From JAICJR01 sp963848495 (GTDB lineage: Bacteria; Actinomycetota; Thermoleophilia; Solirubrobacterales; Thermoleophilaceae): a stretch of 64,000 bases of DNA. The stretch is taken from positions 2,018,538 through 2,082,537 of the forward strand of contig CAWKDV010000004.1 of assembly GCA_963848495.1 (NCBI GenBank), in the 5' to 3' direction. This document shows positions 62,633 through 64,000 of the stretch, in pieces (position 1 is the first letter of the stretch; the number at the start of each line of letters is the position of its first letter). The notes under the pieces were generated by a model. The model saw only the letters and a program-made list of their open reading frames with translations, was not told the DNA's origin and searched no databases. The translations under genes and the position numbers were made by a program.

Positions 62633-63894
62633 TCAGCCGCTCGCCAGACGCTCGATGTGGTCGGCCGCGACCGCCGCGCCGCCGAAGGCCTGGAGCCGGT
62701 GCGAGCAGGCGGCGAGCCGCTCGGCAAGGACGGAGTCCGCTCGCAGGCGGTCGATGGCGCCGAGGAGCTCGCTCGGGTCGTGCTCGTAAGTGGAGAGCCG
62801 CACGCCGAAGCCAGTCTCGTGCATCCGCTCCGCGTTGTCGTGCTGGTCCCAGAACAGGGGCAGCAGGACCATCGGCTTGCCGAAGTAGAGCGACTCCACC
62901 ACCGTGTTGTTGCCGCCGTGCGTGATCACCACGTCCACCTCCGGCAGCACGGTGGTCTGCGGCAGGAACTCATCGCCGACCATGTTGTCCGCCAGATGAA
63001 GCTCATCCGCCCGCGGGCCCATCGACACCACCACGCGGTGGTCGCTGGCGCGAGCGCGTCGATCAGCCGCTGCATCAGCTCCACGTCCGCCGAGCCGAGC
63101 GAGCCCAGGCTGAGGTAGACCAGCGCGCCGTCCCCGTCCTTGACCCGATCCAGCTCGTGCCAGCCGGCCTCCGTTGTTCGCACGCTGGCCTGCACGTTGT
63201 GCCAGGTGGGGCCTAGGGCGCGGCCGCGCGTGTAATCCACCTCCTCGGGATAGCCGTAGAGGTTGAGCCAGCGGGACTCGTGCATGAACTCGAGCTCGGG
63301 CAGCGCCGGGGCGCCGCGCGCGCGGCAGAAGTCGTCGAAGCGGGTATGGACCCCGACAGGCCGCCGGTACTCCTCGCGGAACTCGCCCCAGGCCGAGCGG
63401 TCATCGAGCGGATGGCCCGAGTAGGGCGGCGGCAGCTCCGCGTCCGGCAGCTCGAGCGGGTTGCAGGAGACGATCCGCGCCCAGGGCGCCCCGCCGGGAG
63501 GGCCGGGAAGGCGATCACGTTGTCCTCCACCACCGCGCCGGGGCGCAGCTCGTCGAGGATCTCGGTGAGCCGCGCCTCCACGTACTTCGAGCCGTCGGCC
63601 AGCGCCTGGAAGGTCGGCGCCATGAAGCCCTCGACCTGCTCGATCGTGGGCCGGCGAAACACGGGCGCGTTCTCCTTCACGAAGTCCTTCCAGAACTGCC
63701 CGGGAACCTCCGCGGTCTCCGGCGGCGGGCCCAGCCGCATCAGCCGCTCCTCGAACCCCTGCGCCTCGAGCGCGCCCGCGAACGACTCCTCGATGATGAA
63801 CACGACACGGTGGCCGCGCCCGCGCAGCACGTAGCCGATGCCCACGCAGTTGTTCGTAGGGCCATAGGCGCCCTCGGGGAAGAAGGCGAACCAT
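62633..63894 (-). pseudogene. UGT-like family 1 glycosyltransferase, frameshifted as sequenced
   Basis: ATG 63894 overlaps the upstream gene's stop (ATGA), but the frame breaks almost at once. The protein continues as FFPEGAYGPTNNCVGIGYVL, RGRGHRVVFIIEESFAGALE, VPGQFWKDFVKENAPVFRRP, then in another frame ARIVSCNPLELPDAELPPPY and GALVYLSLGSLGSADVELMQ, then after a break near 63040 DELHLADNMVGDEFLPQTTV and VVITHGGNNTVVESLYFGKP. The last segment is the donor-binding H-G-G-x-x-T motif of family 1 (MGT/UGT) enzymes, which glycosylate small hydrophobic acceptors. Acceptor unknown. Confidence 0.72.
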
Positions 63895-64000
63895 CAGGCG
63901 GCGGCGCCCTCCACCGCGGCGGCCACCGCCGGTGAGCGCTGGGTGGAGCGCAGCACGCCGGTGTCACGCGTGAGCCTCTGGGCCAGCGCGACCGGGATCG
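63894..64000 (-). CDS. C-terminal fragment of an unidentified protein (runs off the window)
   Basis: Only the last ~35 residues are inside the window, reading IPVALAQRLTRDTGVLRSTQ then RSPAVAAAVEGAAA, ending at TGA 63896-63894. The stop overlaps the ATG of the glycosyltransferase, so the two are translationally coupled. Too short to assign a family. Confidence 0.45.
   Translation of the reverse strand, partial: IPVALAQRLTRDTGVLRSTQRSPAVAAAVEGAAA

Noticed and set aside
57770..64000. A cluster of true pseudogenes or a decaying genomic island
   Set aside because: All genes are hit equally on both strands, motifs stay conserved, and overlapping stop-start signals remain. Consensus error is the simpler explanation.

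Overview
The window is high-GC DNA with dense codon-position bias, many GTG/TTG starts and frequent ATGA/GTGA stop-start overlaps. The gene set points to a high-GC Gram-positive bacterium: IclR-controlled glycerol genes, a BTAD-type regulator, DHA2 pumps and a CoA-acylating MmsA. My best guess is Actinomycetota, possibly class Thermoleophilia. That placement is inference, because no rRNA, tRNA or ribosomal protein gene is visible. No stretch above 300 bases lacks a gene until the damaged right end.

Layout. (1) 0-9.3 kb: a GlxA-type regulator, a small secreted protein, a membrane PAS-GGDEF-EAL c-di-GMP enzyme, a secreted S53 peptidase, and a minus-strand set of LuxR regulator, VOC protein, MFS pump with a fused MarR-like domain, and GNAT. 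(2) 9.3-28.0 kb: an exopolysaccharide locus. A minus-strand trio (flavin oxidoreductase, methyltransferase, hexapeptide acyltransferase) diverges from a plus-strand run: priming phosphotransferase, Wzz/BY-kinase, Gfo/Idh dehydrogenase, PLP aminotransferase, two GT4 enzymes, Wzx-like flippase, beta-helix lipoprotein and Wzy-like polymerase. These face a second minus-strand operon of ECF sigma factor, GT4, ATP-grasp enzyme and NodB-like deacetylase. (3) 28.3-34.4 kb: a PAS/BTAD regulator, a degenerate RmlA-like protein, a receiver-only response regulator with rocD, a small helical protein and mmsA. (4) 34.5-36.6 kb: a secreted protein, glpF, and a four-helix-bundle gene between inverted heptanucleotide repeats. 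(5) 36.6-46.8 kb: a lipid-type operon (reductase-HAD fusion, Zn dehydrogenase, LarA homologue, acyltransferase) diverging from a TetR gene, followed by the complete larBCE nickel-pincer cofactor set and a second acyltransferase. (6) 46.8-59.0 kb: a glycerol/dihydroxyacetone regulon (second glpK, IclR regulator, dhaK, dhaL, glpK, glpABC and a DhaM-HPr-EI fusion). (7) 57.8-64.0 kb: every gene is interrupted by small frameshifts. This most likely reflects poor consensus quality.

How the parts connect. Glycerol enters through GlpF, is phosphorylated by GlpK and oxidised to dihydroxyacetone phosphate by GlpABC. Dihydroxyacetone is phosphorylated by DhaK/DhaL using phosphate relayed from PEP through the DhaM fusion. 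The glpF promoter (35.0 kb) and the dhaK promoter (49.1 kb) share an identical 17-bp near-palindrome over the -35 box with identical -35/-10 spacing, so the IclR protein beside dhaK probably controls both. The larBCE genes would make the nickel-pincer cofactor for the LarA homologue about 4 kb away, which sits in an operon of reductase, dehydrogenase and acyltransferase. A perfect 18-bp palindrome marks the TetR/reductase divergence. Seven tracts of heptanucleotide tandem repeats occur at gene ends, between genes and in inter-domain linkers. They are the most unusual DNA-level feature.
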